A DNA stretch of 64,000 nucleotides from Trebonia kvetii. GTDB lineage: Bacteria > Actinomycetota > Actinomycetes > Streptosporangiales > Streptosporangiaceae. Positions within the stretch are counted from its first letter, which is position 1. Each line of letters opens with the position of its first letter. Under the pieces are notes generated by a model. That model was not told the origin of the DNA. It searched no databases and worked only from the letters and a program-made list of their open reading frames with translations. Where the stretch lies: NCBI RefSeq assembly GCF_007827045.1, contig NZ_RPFW01000011.1, positions 124,001-188,000 on the forward strand, given 5' to 3'. The position numbers were made by a program, and so were the translations under genes. Shown here in pieces: positions 16,627 through 25,672 of this stretch.

Positions 16627-17672
16627 GCCTGCGTCGCCGCCCAGCGCCGCCGCATTTCCGCGAGACCGTCCGGCGTCGGCGACCCGTACAGCCGCAGCCG
16701 CGCCACGCCGCCGTCGGGAAAGACATCGAGCCGGACGAGGTCGCACGCCTCCGCCTGACTCAGCCGGAACCGGTGCACCGTGTCCGGCAGCAATGCCGTC
16801 CGTGGCAGCAGCTCCGTCCACGACGAGTCCTGCTCCCAGTCACCGCCGGCGTAGCCGCGAAGCGAGGCCATGCCGGGGGAGTTGCCGATATAGCCGGAGG
16901 TGTCGATCTCCGCCAGCGACACGAAGGCGGGCGCCGCGAACCCCACGATCAGCCACTCGTTCCCGTCGGAGCGCCGCCGCCTGGTCTCCCATCCCTCGCC
17001 CATCACCCGCGACAGCCCGGGCGAGATCGCGTTGCGCGGAGAGGAGTAGAACCGGTCGCTGCACGCCCGCACGTCGCCGCCGTTCTCCAGCGCCGCCAGG
17101 TCGAATGTCAGCCCGTCGAGCAGCGCGGGATCGGGCACCACCTCGCCGTGCACGCGCAGCCGGGCCACGCCGCCGTCGGGGTAGATCGTCAGACGCACAT
17201 GCGAGAACCGCGGCCCGGGCGCGACCGTGAACACGTGCCGTGCGTCGCCCGTCAGGGGTGACCTGGGCACGATCTCCGTCCACTGAGCCGATGCAAGGGA
17301 GGCAGCCGGCGCGTACCCGGCCAGGTAGCATCCCTCCACCGAGCAGGCCTGCGGGAAGTTCCCCGTGAAGTGCGCGGTGTCGACGATCACCGCGTGCACC
17401 ACCCCGGGCGCGCCGAGCCGCACGATCGCCCAGTCATGCTCATCGGCCGCGGGCAGCCCCCCAGCGGGAGAGCGCCGCCGCCGGGTCTCCCACCCGTCGT
17501 ACACCTGCCCCTTATGCCCGAACGTCGCCGGCCGGAACGTGGCCGTGCCTGGCTTGATCAGGTTCTCCTTCTCCGCGAAGAACTCATCGGACGCCGCCAC
17601 CACCGAGCCGCGCAGCGCCCGCGAGGCGAGATCGGGGAAGGCCAGTGCGCCAGAGGCGTCGTCAGTGCTCAA
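16623..17672 (-). CDS. alc: Allantoicase
   Basis: This ~349-aa protein has the two repeated jelly-roll domains of allantoicase, each with a DGWETRRRRS-like segment (GHKGQVYDGWETRRRR and GEGWETRRRRSDGNEW) and a YPDGGVARLRVHGE/FPDGGVARLRLYGS repeat. It splits allantoate to ureidoglycolate and urea. I prefer the TTG start at 17672 because GGAGG lies 8 bp upstream; an in-frame TTG at 17693 is also possible. The gene overlaps the end of allantoinase by about 11 bp and its stop overlaps the next hydrolase, so it is translationally coupled on both sides. Confidence 0.9.
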   Translation of the reverse strand: MSTDDASGALAFPDLASRALRGSVVAASDEFFAEKENLIKPGTATFRPATFGHKGQVYDGWETRRRRSPAGGLPAADEHDWAIVRLGAPGVVHAVIVDTAHFTGNFPQACSVEGCYLAGYAPAASLASAQWTEIVPRSPLTGDARHVFTVAPGPRFSHVRLTIYPDGGVARLRVHGEVVPDPALLDGLTFDLAALENGGDVRACSDRFYSSPRNAISPGLSRVMGEGWETRRRRSDGNEWLIVGFAAPAFVSLAEIDTSGYIGNSPGMASLRGYAGGDWEQDSSWTELLPRTALLPDTVHRFRLSQAEACDLVRLDVFPDGGVARLRLYGSPTPDGLAEMRRRWAATQA

Positions 17673-18999
17673 GCGGCTCGCCTCCGCGTGCAAGCAGCCG
17701 CCCGCGAGGCGGGTCGGCGGGCGTCACCTCGACGCCGCCCAGCCACACCCGTGACACCCGCCCGGTCAGCGTCCGCCCCTCGTACGGCGTCACCGGATGC
17801 CGGTGCAGGAGCTCCGCGCCCCGCACGTCCCACGAAACGTCCGGATCGAAGGCCACCAGGTCCGCGTCGCACCCCACCGCGATCCGCCCCTTGGTCGGCA
17901 GGCCGGCGAGCGAGGCGGGGAACGCGGCCATCCACCGCGCCACGTCGGCCAGCGTGAACCCGCGGCGCCGCGCCACCGTCCAGATCACCGACAGCCCGAG
18001 CTGAAGCGAGGAGATCCCGCCCCACGCGGTCCGGAAATCCCCGTCCGGCAGCCCCTTGAGGGCGGGCGTGCACGGCGAATGGTCGGACACCACCCCGTCG
18101 ATGGCGCCGTCGCCGAGCGCCCGCCACAGCGCCTCCCTGTTGACCGCGTACCGGACGGGCGGGCAGCACTTGAACTCGGTGTGCCCCGGCTGCACCTCCT
18201 CGGCCGCGAAGAACAGGTAGTGCGGGCACGTCTCCGCCGACAGGTCGATCCCCGCCGCCTTCGCGGAAGAGATCAGCGCGGCGCACTCGCCCGCGGCCAG
18301 GTGCACGATGTGCGCGCGGGCGCCGGAGAAGGCGGCCGCTGAGATCACCGTCTCGATCGCCCGCCGCTCCGCCACCGGCGGCCGCGACGCGACGAACTCG
18401 CCGTAGGACGACCCGGCGGGCGGGCGCACCTCGGCGGGGTCCTCGGCGTGCACGATCATCGGCGCGCCGGAGGCGGCGAGCGCCTTCATCGCGGCCCGCA
18501 GCTCCGCCCGCGACAGCGGCGGGAACTCGGGCAGACCCGAATCGATGAGGAAGCACTTGAACCCGACCACGCCCGCGTCGAGCATCGGCCCGATCGACTC
18601 GGCGTTGCCGGGCACCGCGCCGCCCCAGAACGCCACGTCGACCGCGCACTGCCCGTCCGCCGCCGCCACCTTGGCGCGCAGCGCGTCCACCGTGGTGGTG
18701 GCGGGCGATGAGTTCAGCGGCATGTCGCAGATCGTGGTGACACCGCCCGCGAGCGCCGCCCGCGTCGCGGACGCGAACCCCTCCCACTCGGTCCGCCCCG
18801 GCTCGTTCACGTGCACGTGCGAGTCCACGAGCCCGGGCAGCAGCGGAAGGTCACCGAGGTCGACGGTGCGGTCCGCCTCCCGCTGCAGGTCGTAGTCACC
18901 GACCTCCTCAATCCGGCCATCCCGAACGAATACGGCTGCCTCCGTCACCCCACCGGGCAGCACCATTCGCCGGGACCTGATCAGCAGCGTCTCGCTCAT
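17662..18999 (-). CDS. allB: Allantoinase
   Basis: This 445-aa cyclic amidohydrolase opens allantoin to allantoate. Metal ligands are visible: DSHVHV (His61, His63), the carbamylated lysine in GFKCFLIDSG (Lys148), IVHAED, HIVHLAAGE and VSDHSPC. The start ATG at 18999 overlaps the stop of the upstream isomerase by 4 bp. It is the core enzyme of the ureide operon running from 19796 down to 16000. Confidence 0.92.
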   Translation of the reverse strand: MSETLLIRSRRMVLPGGVTEAAVFVRDGRIEEVGDYDLQREADRTVDLGDLPLLPGLVDSHVHVNEPGRTEWEGFASATRAALAGGVTTICDMPLNSSPATTTVDALRAKVAAADGQCAVDVAFWGGAVPGNAESIGPMLDAGVVGFKCFLIDSGLPEFPPLSRAELRAAMKALAASGAPMIVHAEDPAEVRPPAGSSYGEFVASRPPVAERRAIETVISAAAFSGARAHIVHLAAGECAALISSAKAAGIDLSAETCPHYLFFAAEEVQPGHTEFKCCPPVRYAVNREALWRALGDGAIDGVVSDHSPCTPALKGLPDGDFRTAWGGISSLQLGLSVIWTVARRRGFTLADVARWMAAFPASLAGLPTKGRIAVGCDADLVAFDPDVSWDVRGAELLHRHPVTPYEGRTLTGRVSRVWLGGVEVTPADPPRGRLLARGGEPLEH

Positions 19000-19796
19000 A
19001 GCCAGCCGAAGCTTGTCGCGGAGTCGGCCGGGTCGACGGGCACGTACTCGAGCCCCACCCACCCGTCATACCCCTGGCCGGCGAGCTGCCGGAACAGCGG
19101 CTCGAAGTCAAGCGTCCCGGTCCCCGGCGCCCCGCGCCCCGGCGGGTCGGCGACCTGCACATGCCGGATCCTCTCCCGGCAGTCCGAGAGCACGTCAGCC
19201 ACGTCTTCCCCCATCTTCGCCAGGTGGTACAGGTCGGCGAGGAAACCCACGTTCCCCGCCCCGGTCGCCTCGATCACCGCCAGTGCCTTGTCGCTCGTGT
19301 CGACGGGAAAGCCCGGGATATCGACCGAGTTGATCGCCTCAACGAGCACCGAGGCCCCGATCCCCGCCGCCGCCCGCGCCGCGAACGCCAGGTTCTCGAT
19401 CGCGACCGCGTCCTGCTCCGCGCCGTGCGCCCCCGGCACCCGCAGCCCGTACGGTGCGTTCAGCCTGGTGCACCCCGTCCGTGCCGCGATGTCCACGCAC
19501 GCAGCGACATTCTCCCTGAATTCTCGCGTCCGCGCTGGATGCGACACGATGCCGCGGTCTCCAGCCGCCATGTCTCCAGTATGGAAATTAAGCGAAACCA
19601 GCTCAAGGCCGGCATCCGCGATCGATCGCACGAAGGCGTCAGCCTCCGCATCGGACGGCGCCATGGCATCCCAGGGCCACCAGAACTCGACCCCGCCGAA
19701 CCCCGCCGCCTTCGCGGCGTCCGCCCGCCGCACCAGCGGCAGCTCGGCGTAGAGGATCGAGCAGTTAACGTCAAACCGCAGCCCGTACGTCCGCAC
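18996..19796 (-). CDS. hyi: Hydroxypyruvate isomerase family TIM-barrel protein
   Basis: This 266-aa AP-endonuclease-2-like TIM barrel resembles hydroxypyruvate isomerase: FDVNCSILYAELPL start, GVEFWWPWD, LVEAINSVDIPGFPVD (catalytic Glu), FLADLYHLAKMGED and HVQVADPPGRGAPGTG. Hyi interconverts hydroxypyruvate and tartronate semialdehyde. Position as first gene before allantoinase matches its use after glyoxylate is formed from ureidoglycolate. Glyoxylate carboligase and tartronate semialdehyde reductase are not in the window. The start is GTG at 19796. Confidence 0.87.
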   Translation of the reverse strand: MRTYGLRFDVNCSILYAELPLVRRADAAKAAGFGGVEFWWPWDAMAPSDAEADAFVRSIADAGLELVSLNFHTGDMAAGDRGIVSHPARTREFRENVAACVDIAARTGCTRLNAPYGLRVPGAHGAEQDAVAIENLAFAARAAAGIGASVLVEAINSVDIPGFPVDTSDKALAVIEATGAGNVGFLADLYHLAKMGEDVADVLSDCRERIRHVQVADPPGRGAPGTGTLDFEPLFRQLAGQGYDGWVGLEYVPVDPADSATSFGWL

Positions 19797-19912
19797 CCGC
19801 CCAGTTTGTCACGTGCGGACGCCCTGATCTTCGGCCACGACCCCGGCAAGCGGACCGCTGCCTCGGTCTTGACGTCTGATGGACAATCGACGTGGGGGTG
19901 AAGGAGGCCCTG

Positions 19913-20944
19913 ATGGTGCTCGCCGGACGCCGCTCGCTCGCCGTGGCGGCCACGATCCTGTCCCTGGCGGCTGCGGCGGGATGCGCGGCGCGGGCCGGCG
20001 GCTCACTGACGTCCGCCGGCGGCTCACCGCAGTCCGCCGCGGCGCAGGCGACCCGGCCTCAAGCCCCGGCTGCCGCGCCATCGGCTTCCGTTTCGCCTAC
20101 TCCCAGCGTGCCCGCAGGGGTGAACGTCGCCGCCTTCGATGCCCTCGCCCGGCGGGAGGCAACCGCCTGGGCCAGGTCGCCGCTCGCCAAGGAATGGCAG
20201 ACCGGCCTTGTGGTCTTCATACCCGACGAGCTGACCTCCGGTCCCAGCACGGGGTTCCCGTCGCTCGCGGCCAAGGAGGCCTTCGGCAACGGCGACCTCG
20301 TCTTCACCGGGCCGCCGCCGTCAAGCGCGCCGGCCGGCATCGTCACCTGGCCCGACGGCTCGAGCATCAAGGTGCCCGTGCTCAGCGAGCCGGCGGCCTT
20401 CGGCAAGCTGACGAGCAGCAGGCAATGCCCGTCCTGCGTGACCACGCCGCTGTCCGTGACGGCCGTCCGGCCCACCACCCTCGCCGTAGCGACGAGCCGC
20501 GGACGCGCCCAGGTGCCCGCCTGGGCGTTCACGATCGAGGGCGTATCCGCCCCGGTCATCCAGGCGGCTCTCCCGCCAGGCAGCTACGTCATCCCGGGCA
20601 GCCAGGACACGCCCTCGCGCAACGCACTCGGTCGCCTTGGCGCCGAGTTCGTCGGCGCGTTCGCGCCGATCATCTCCGCCGACGGGCGGGCGCTGACCCT
20701 GCGGCTCCCGGGAGGCTTCTGCGACACGACCTGGGGCGCCCTCGACGACGAGGTCGGCGGTGCCGTGGTGGTCGGCGGCTGGATGCACAACCCGCACCCC
20801 CATGGGGGGTGCCTGGCGGTGCTGGTCATGCGCACGGCGACAGTCGCGCTGAGTGTGCCCCTGGCAGGCCGGGTGATCATAGACGCGGCCACGGGGCAGC
20901 CGGTGAGACTGGAGCCCCTCACCCCCGCGCCAGGACGCAGCTGA
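19913..20944 (+). CDS. Putative lipoprotein, unknown function
   Basis: This 343-aa protein begins MVLAGRRSLAVAATILSL with a lipobox AAAGC, so it is probably a membrane-anchored lipoprotein. The ATG at 19913 has AAGGAGG 5 bp upstream and is preferred over GTG 19892. A Pro/Ala/Ser linker (about residues 40-75) precedes a globular domain with Cys pairs CPSC and, near the C-terminus, FCDTTWGALDDEVGGAVVVGGWMHNPHPHGGC. I do not recognise the family. The His/Cys-containing tail could bind metal, but that is a guess. Confidence 0.7.
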   Translation: MVLAGRRSLAVAATILSLAAAAGCAARAGGSLTSAGGSPQSAAAQATRPQAPAAAPSASVSPTPSVPAGVNVAAFDALARREATAWARSPLAKEWQTGLVVFIPDELTSGPSTGFPSLAAKEAFGNGDLVFTGPPPSSAPAGIVTWPDGSSIKVPVLSEPAAFGKLTSSRQCPSCVTTPLSVTAVRPTTLAVATSRGRAQVPAWAFTIEGVSAPVIQAALPPGSYVIPGSQDTPSRNALGRLGAEFVGAFAPIISADGRALTLRLPGGFCDTTWGALDDEVGGAVVVGGWMHNPHPHGGCLAVLVMRTATVALSVPLAGRVIIDAATGQPVRLEPLTPAPGRS

Positions 20945-21015
20945 GCGGTGGCGAAACCGCGGGGTCGCGCGTAGGTTCGGGTTGGGCAGACTTTCCTAGC
21001 GCAGTGGAGGGAAAC

Positions 21016-21648
21016 ATGACGGCAGACGCGCAGGACCGTGAGGACGTGCAGTTCTGGTTCGATCCGCTGTGCCCGTGGGCGTGGATCACCTCCCGCTGGA
21101 TGCACGAGGTGGAGAAGGTCCGGCCGGTGCGGACCGAGTGGAAGATCATGTCGCTGGCCTACCTGAACCTCGTGCAGCACGAGGGCAAGGGGCTGAACGA
21201 GGAGTACCTGGAGCGGATGGCACGGGCGTGGGGCCCGGTGCGGATCTGCGCGGCGGCCGCCGCCGACGCGGGGCCCGGCATCCTCGGCCCGCTGTACACC
21301 GCGATCGGTACCAGGTTCCACAACCAGGGCCGCCGCGAGGACCCCGCGGTGCTCACCGAGGCGCTGCAGGAGGCAGGGCTGCCGGAGTGGCTAGTCGACG
21401 CCGCGGAGACCGACGAGTTCGACGAGGCGATCAAGAAGTCGCACCACGAGGCGTTCGACCAGGTCGGCCTCGACGTCGGCACCCCGGTGCTGCGGATCCG
21501 CGGCAAGGCGCTGTTCGGCCCGGTGATCACCCCCGCGCCGAAGGGCGAGGCGGCGGGCGAACTGTGGGACGGCCTGGTGCTTGTGTCCAAGGCGGACGGC
21601 TTCTTCGAGCTCAAGCGTTCCCGCGACCGCGCACCCTCCTTCGAATGA
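21016..21648 (+). CDS. DsbA-fold oxidoreductase, mycothiol-dependent nitroreductase (Rv2466c) homologue with CPWA motif
   Basis: This 210-aa protein follows the Rv2466c family closely: FWFDPLCPWAWITSRW, ARAWGPVRI, FHNQGRRED, IKKSHHEAFDQVGLDVGTPVLRIRG and FFELKRSRDR. Rv2466c uses a CPWC active site with mycothiol. Here the second cysteine is alanine (CPWA), so a single-thiol mechanism is expected. The ATG at 21016 is preceded by GGAGGG. It is probably cytoplasmic and involved in redox or nitro-compound metabolism. Confidence 0.87.
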   Translation: MTADAQDREDVQFWFDPLCPWAWITSRWMHEVEKVRPVRTEWKIMSLAYLNLVQHEGKGLNEEYLERMARAWGPVRICAAAAADAGPGILGPLYTAIGTRFHNQGRREDPAVLTEALQEAGLPEWLVDAAETDEFDEAIKKSHHEAFDQVGLDVGTPVLRIRGKALFGPVITPAPKGEAAGELWDGLVLVSKADGFFELKRSRDRAPSFE

Positions 21649-21779
21649 ATGGCCTGGGTGCCCGGGGTCGCCGGGACCGAGGCACGCACCACGGGACAGC
21701 CCGCATCCGAGCGGGGTCCGCAATCCTTACCGCCCTCCCACGCGGCTAGCCACGCCAGTCCCGGCTCACTTGTGGTCAC

Positions 21780-22112
21780 ATGAGGGGGTTGTATTCTCTT
21801 GCGATGGGTTCCAGGGGCAGGCGACGTGTGGCGCTGTGGGGTGGCCTTCTCGCGGGCCTAGGGCTGGGCGCATGCCTGGCGATTTCACTGCACGTCTTCG
21901 AGACAGCCAACTCAGCGGCGCAGTCGTTGTACCCGAGCATGGGGTCGACTGTGTTCTGGGTGCTCTTCTTCAGTGGCTCGTCCGGCCTCGGGCTCGGCCT
22001 GGTGGCCTGCGCGCTGATCCGCAGCGAGAACGTGCAGCAGGCGGGAGAACCAAGCTCGCAGACAGGCCCGAAACCTGAACGAAGAATCCTCGGGCTTCGT
22101 ATCGACAGTTGA
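21780..22112 (+). CDS. Small two-helix membrane protein
   Basis: This 110-aa protein has two likely membrane segments: ALWGGLLAGLGLGACLAISL and TVFWVLFFSGSSGLGLGLVA. A basic N-terminus (GSRGRRR) precedes them and a polar C-terminal tail follows. ATG 21780 is used, though ATG 21804 (MGSRGRRRV) is also possible. I do not recognise a family. Confidence 0.6.
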   Translation: MRGLYSLAMGSRGRRRVALWGGLLAGLGLGACLAISLHVFETANSAAQSLYPSMGSTVFWVLFFSGSSGLGLGLVACALIRSENVQQAGEPSSQTGPKPERRILGLRIDS

Positions 22113-22210
22113 CATCCCGCGTTTTCGCGTCAAGAGACGCAGGCCGCGTTCTTCCTCGGCTGCCGCGTGACTGCCTGTGCCGTCGGTCCGGCCGGGGAGC
22201 TCCCGCCTTT

Positions 22211-22323
22211 CTTGCTCAATAACAGCAAGAAGTCGTTCGTGATCTTGGAAACTTTTCTCCTGATGGAAACAAAAACCCCGATCCGGGGGAAAAGTTTCCA
22301 CGGTAATCAAAAGTTCCAAGATC
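22211..22323. repeat. Nested inverted-repeat region between convergent genes
   Basis: Arms GATCTTGGAAACTTTT (22241-22256) and AAAAGTTCCAAGATC (22309-22323) are complementary apart from one bulged base. Inside, GGAAACTTTTC (22247-22257) pairs perfectly with GAAAAGTTTCC (22289-22299), and CCCCG-ATC-CGGGG forms a small hairpin (22277-22289). A further hairpin CTTGCT/AGCAAG lies at 22211-22229. It may terminate both converging transcripts, but its alternative pairings and AT-rich arms are unusual for this DNA and look more like a dispersed repeat. Confidence 0.7.
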
Positions 22324-22395
22324 ATTGCTAGGCCGCACCCGCGCAGGCCCTGATAACAGCAACAAGCGCTTGCGCCAGCCATAATGCATAAAACG

Positions 22396-23772
22396 TCAAT
22401 CCAGCCCTTGGATGCGCGCGGCCGCCACCGCGTGCGCGCGCAGCTTCTCCTCGACGCCGGGCAGCGTCAGCGCACCGTCCCTGACGAGCGTCCGCCCCGC
22501 GACGACGGTGTGCCTGGCCGCCACCGGCCCGCAGCGCAGCCACGCCTCGACCGGGTCGACGAGGGCCCCGGCGTACGCCACCCCCACTTGCGGCCAGCAG
22601 ACCAGGTCGCCGGCGGCGCCGACGGAAAGCTCGCCGATCTCGCCGGAACGCCCAAGGCAAGAAGCACCGCCGCGCGTGGCGATGTCAAGGACGGTCCGCC
22701 CGTCCATCCCGGTCGGGCCGAGCCGCTGCCGCCCGAGCAGCAGCGCCGCCCGGGACTCGATCCACAGCGATGCGCTGTCGGTCGAGGCGGACCCGTCGCA
22801 GCCGAGCCCGACAGGCACCCCGGCCGCGCGGAACTCCCGCACCGGCGCGAACCCGCCGCCGCCGATCAGCATGTTGGACGACGGGCAGTGCGCGACCCCG
22901 ACACCGGCCGAGCCGAGCCGGGAAACCTCGGCGGGCGAGGGGTAGATGCAGTGCGCCACCCAGGACCGGGAGGTAAGCCAGCCGACCTCCTCGAACTGCT
23001 CCACCGGCCGCCGCCCGAACCGTTCCAGGCAGTACGTGTCCTCGTCCGGGTCTTCCGCCAGGTGCGTGTGCAGCCGCACGTCGAGCTTCTCCGCAAGCTC
23101 CGCGGTGCGAAGCATCAGGGCGGGCGAGACGGAGAACGGCGAGCATGGCGCGAGCGCCACCCGCACCATCGCGCCGAACGACGGGTCGTGGTGCAGCTTC
23201 ACCAGGCGCTCGCTGTCGGCCAGCACCTCGTCGTCGTCCTGCACCACCGAGTCGGGCGGCAGCCCGCCGTCCTTCACCGACAGGGTCATCGACCCGCGCG
23301 TCGGGTGGAACCGCAGTCCGACCTCCCGTGCCGCGGTGATCTCCGCGGTCCACAGGTCGCCGCCGCCGCGCGGCGCGACGTACAGGTGATCGGTCGTGGT
23401 CGTGCACCCGCCGAGCGCCAGCTCGGCCAGCCCGACCCAGGCGGACAGGTACGCGGCCTCCTCGTCGATCTTCGCCCACAGCGGGTACAGCGCGGTGAGC
23501 CAGGAGAACAGCGACCCGTTGATCGCCGGGCCGTAGGACCTGGTGAGGTTCTGGTAGATGTGGTGGTGGGTGTTGATCAGGCCGGGCGTCACCAGGCACC
23601 CGGCGGCGTCGAGAACCTCGGCCGCCTCCGGCTGCGGATCGCCGGCGGCGCCCACGCCGGACACGAGACCGCCGGTGATCGCGACCCACCCTCCGGCGAG
23701 CTCGCGCCCGGCCGCGTCGCAGGTCGCCACCAGCTTTGCGTTGCGCACCAGCAGGTCAGCCCGGTCGTTCAT
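22396..23772 (-). CDS. 8-oxoguanine deaminase-like amidohydrolase
   Basis: This 458-aa amidohydrolase of the COG0402 type has THHHIYQNLTRSYGPA (His69-His71), INGSLFSWLTALYPLW, LHTHLAEDPDED, VAHCIYPS and GLGCDGSASTDS, supplying the metal and catalytic residues. The HHHxYQNLTR and WLTALYPLW signature is that of enzymes shown to deaminate 8-oxoguanine to urate; isocytosine or guanine cannot be excluded. It is the last gene of the minus-strand transporter operon, 185 bp after a permease gene, with one copy of the interspersed CGAACGGGT motif in that gap. Confidence 0.83.
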   Translation of the reverse strand: MNDRADLLVRNAKLVATCDAAGRELAGGWVAITGGLVSGVGAAGDPQPEAAEVLDAAGCLVTPGLINTHHHIYQNLTRSYGPAINGSLFSWLTALYPLWAKIDEEAAYLSAWVGLAELALGGCTTTTDHLYVAPRGGGDLWTAEITAAREVGLRFHPTRGSMTLSVKDGGLPPDSVVQDDDEVLADSERLVKLHHDPSFGAMVRVALAPCSPFSVSPALMLRTAELAEKLDVRLHTHLAEDPDEDTYCLERFGRRPVEQFEEVGWLTSRSWVAHCIYPSPAEVSRLGSAGVGVAHCPSSNMLIGGGGFAPVREFRAAGVPVGLGCDGSASTDSASLWIESRAALLLGRQRLGPTGMDGRTVLDIATRGGASCLGRSGEIGELSVGAAGDLVCWPQVGVAYAGALVDPVEAWLRCGPVAARHTVVAGRTLVRDGALTLPGVEEKLRAHAVAAARIQGLD

Positions 23773-23957
23773 GAGTCGCCCCCAACATCAAAGTCAACAC
23801 CACAACCATCATCCCGAACGGGTTCGTGCTTCGCCTTCCCCCGTAACCGCTTCGCCCCGCCCCGTCGGCGCCACGGCCGGGTCCCATCTTTCCCGCGATC
23901 CCCGTTGAACACCACCCGCGACCAGGCCGCTCTCTGCTACTAGGCTGCACTGTGCGG

Positions 23958-24839
23958 CTAAGCCGCACCGCGCAGCGAAAAGCGCGCGAGTACCGCGGAC
24001 TCGGCGATCGCGATCACGTTGTACAGCAGCACCGACACCCCGGTGAGCAGCGCGACGGACGCCCAGATGTCGACGTAGTTGAACGAGTTCGCGTCCTGCA
24101 GCATGCCGTAGCCCATGCCCTGCCCGGTGGCTAGCCACTCGGCGAGCATCGCGCCGATCACCGCGCCGGGCACCGCGATCCGCGCCGAGGCGAACAGGGC
24201 GGGCAGCGCGGAGGGCAGCATGACCTTGCGCGCGACCGCCAGCGTGCCGCCGCCGTAGGCGCGGACCAGGTCCGCCGACTGCCGGGACGCGGACCGCAGC
24301 CCGAACGTCATCGTGACAAGCGCGGGGAAGAAGACCACGATGCCGGAGATGACGGTCGTGGCGAGGATGCCCCGGCCGAAGACCAGCGTGAGCACCGGCG
24401 TCATCGCCACGAGCGGCACCGACCTGACGAGCACCGCCAGCGGCAGCAGCATCCCGGCGACAAGCCGGGACAGCACGAACGACAGTGCCACGACGACCGC
24501 CGCGAACAGGCCGCCGACGAAGCCGAGCACCGCGTCGAACAGGGTGCGCCCAAGGCCGCCCCACACCGACTGCGCGCCCGACCCGGCGTTCGCTCCGTGG
24601 ATCAGGTAGCTCCACACATCGGCGGGCGTCTTCGCGATCAGCGGGTCCAGGTTGAACGCCGCGACGAACGCCCACCACAGGCCGATGATCACCGCCAGCG
24701 TGACGAGCGCGTTGAGCAGCGGGCGTGCCAGCCGCAGGAGTCTCCCGGGGGGACGACCCCCCGTACCCCCCGATGCGCGCCCGATGGCAGAAACCGCCAT
24801 CGTATCGGGCGCGTCGACGGCACCTCCGCTGCCGCTCAC
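23958..24839 (-). CDS. ABC transporter permease (NitT/TauT/ThiX type)
   Basis: This 293-aa BPD-type inner-membrane permease has about six membrane helices. The cytoplasmic EAA-type loop appears as VMLPSALPALFASARIAVPGAVIGAMLAEWL. It starts at 24839 with a 4-bp overlap with the other permease. With its partner, the ATPase and the NMT1-type binding protein it forms a complete importer. The substrate is unknown; the linked deaminase suggests a purine or related heterocycle. Confidence 0.88.
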   Translation of the reverse strand: MSGSGGAVDAPDTMAVSAIGRASGGTGGRPPGRLLRLARPLLNALVTLAVIIGLWWAFVAAFNLDPLIAKTPADVWSYLIHGANAGSGAQSVWGGLGRTLFDAVLGFVGGLFAAVVVALSFVLSRLVAGMLLPLAVLVRSVPLVAMTPVLTLVFGRGILATTVISGIVVFFPALVTMTFGLRSASRQSADLVRAYGGGTLAVARKVMLPSALPALFASARIAVPGAVIGAMLAEWLATGQGMGYGMLQDANSFNYVDIWASVALLTGVSVLLYNVIAIAESAVLARFSLRGAA

Positions 24840-25672
24840 AAGTCACCTCCGGAGAGCGTTGTGGCACGCGACCAGGGCAGTGCCAGGCGGGCGAGCAGCG
24901 CGGTCAGCCCGTAGCCGAGCCCGGCGACCAGGCCGGAGACGAGCGCGATGCCCCAGGTCCGCGGCACCTCGACGGCCGCCTCGCTGACCGTCATCGCGAC
25001 GCCAAGCCCGATGTCGATGTGCCCGAGGTACTCGCCGATGATCGCGCCGAGCAGGGCGGCGGGCGCGGAGATCTTCAGCGCGGCGAGGGTGGCAGGCAGC
25101 GCGGACATCAGCCGGACCTTGGCCAGCTCGGCCCGCCGCCCGCCGCCGTAGGCGCGGACGACGTCGAGCGTGACCGGGTCGGCGGACCTGAGCCCGAGCA
25201 GCGCGCCGATCAGCGAGGTGAAGAAGACCGACAGTGCGGCGATGGTGATCATCGGCGCGTCGCCAGTGAGCAGCAGCGAAAGGATCGGGCCGATCGCCAC
25301 CAGCGGCAGGCAGTAGGACGCCACCGCGAGCTGCACGACAAGCCGCTCCAGCCAGGGGACGAGCAGCACCAGCGCGGCGCAGACGAGCGCGAGGCCGTTG
25401 CCAATCAGGTAGCCGCGCAGCGCCTCGCCGAGCGTGGCGGCGATGAGCGGCTGATAGAACGACCAGCCGTCGTTGCCGAGCTGCGACAGCACCGCCCACG
25501 GGGTCGGCACGCCGGACCCGTTGCCGGAGAACACCGTGACGGCGAGCACGGCCCAGATCGCGAGCAGCACGACGATGCCGGTCAGCGACATCAGCCAAGA
25601 CGGGAGGCGGTTCACGAGGAACCAGAACCCGTTCGGCGGACTGGTTGTCTCATGGGGTTTCTCCCGGGTCAC
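24836..25672 (-). CDS. ABC transporter permease (NitT/TauT/ThiX type)
   Basis: This 278-aa permease is paralogous to the next gene, with the loop VRLMSALPATLAALKISAPAALLGAIIGEYLG. About six membrane helices are visible, the first at IVVLLAIWAVLAVTVF. The start at 25672 lies inside the 3' end of the ATPase gene (23-bp overlap), and the stop overlaps the following permease by 4 bp. Two different permeases suggest a heterodimeric channel. Confidence 0.88.
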   Translation of the reverse strand: MTREKPHETTSPPNGFWFLVNRLPSWLMSLTGIVVLLAIWAVLAVTVFSGNGSGVPTPWAVLSQLGNDGWSFYQPLIAATLGEALRGYLIGNGLALVCAALVLLVPWLERLVVQLAVASYCLPLVAIGPILSLLLTGDAPMITIAALSVFFTSLIGALLGLRSADPVTLDVVRAYGGGRRAELAKVRLMSALPATLAALKISAPAALLGAIIGEYLGHIDIGLGVAMTVSEAAVEVPRTWGIALVSGLVAGLGYGLTALLARLALPWSRATTLSGGDL

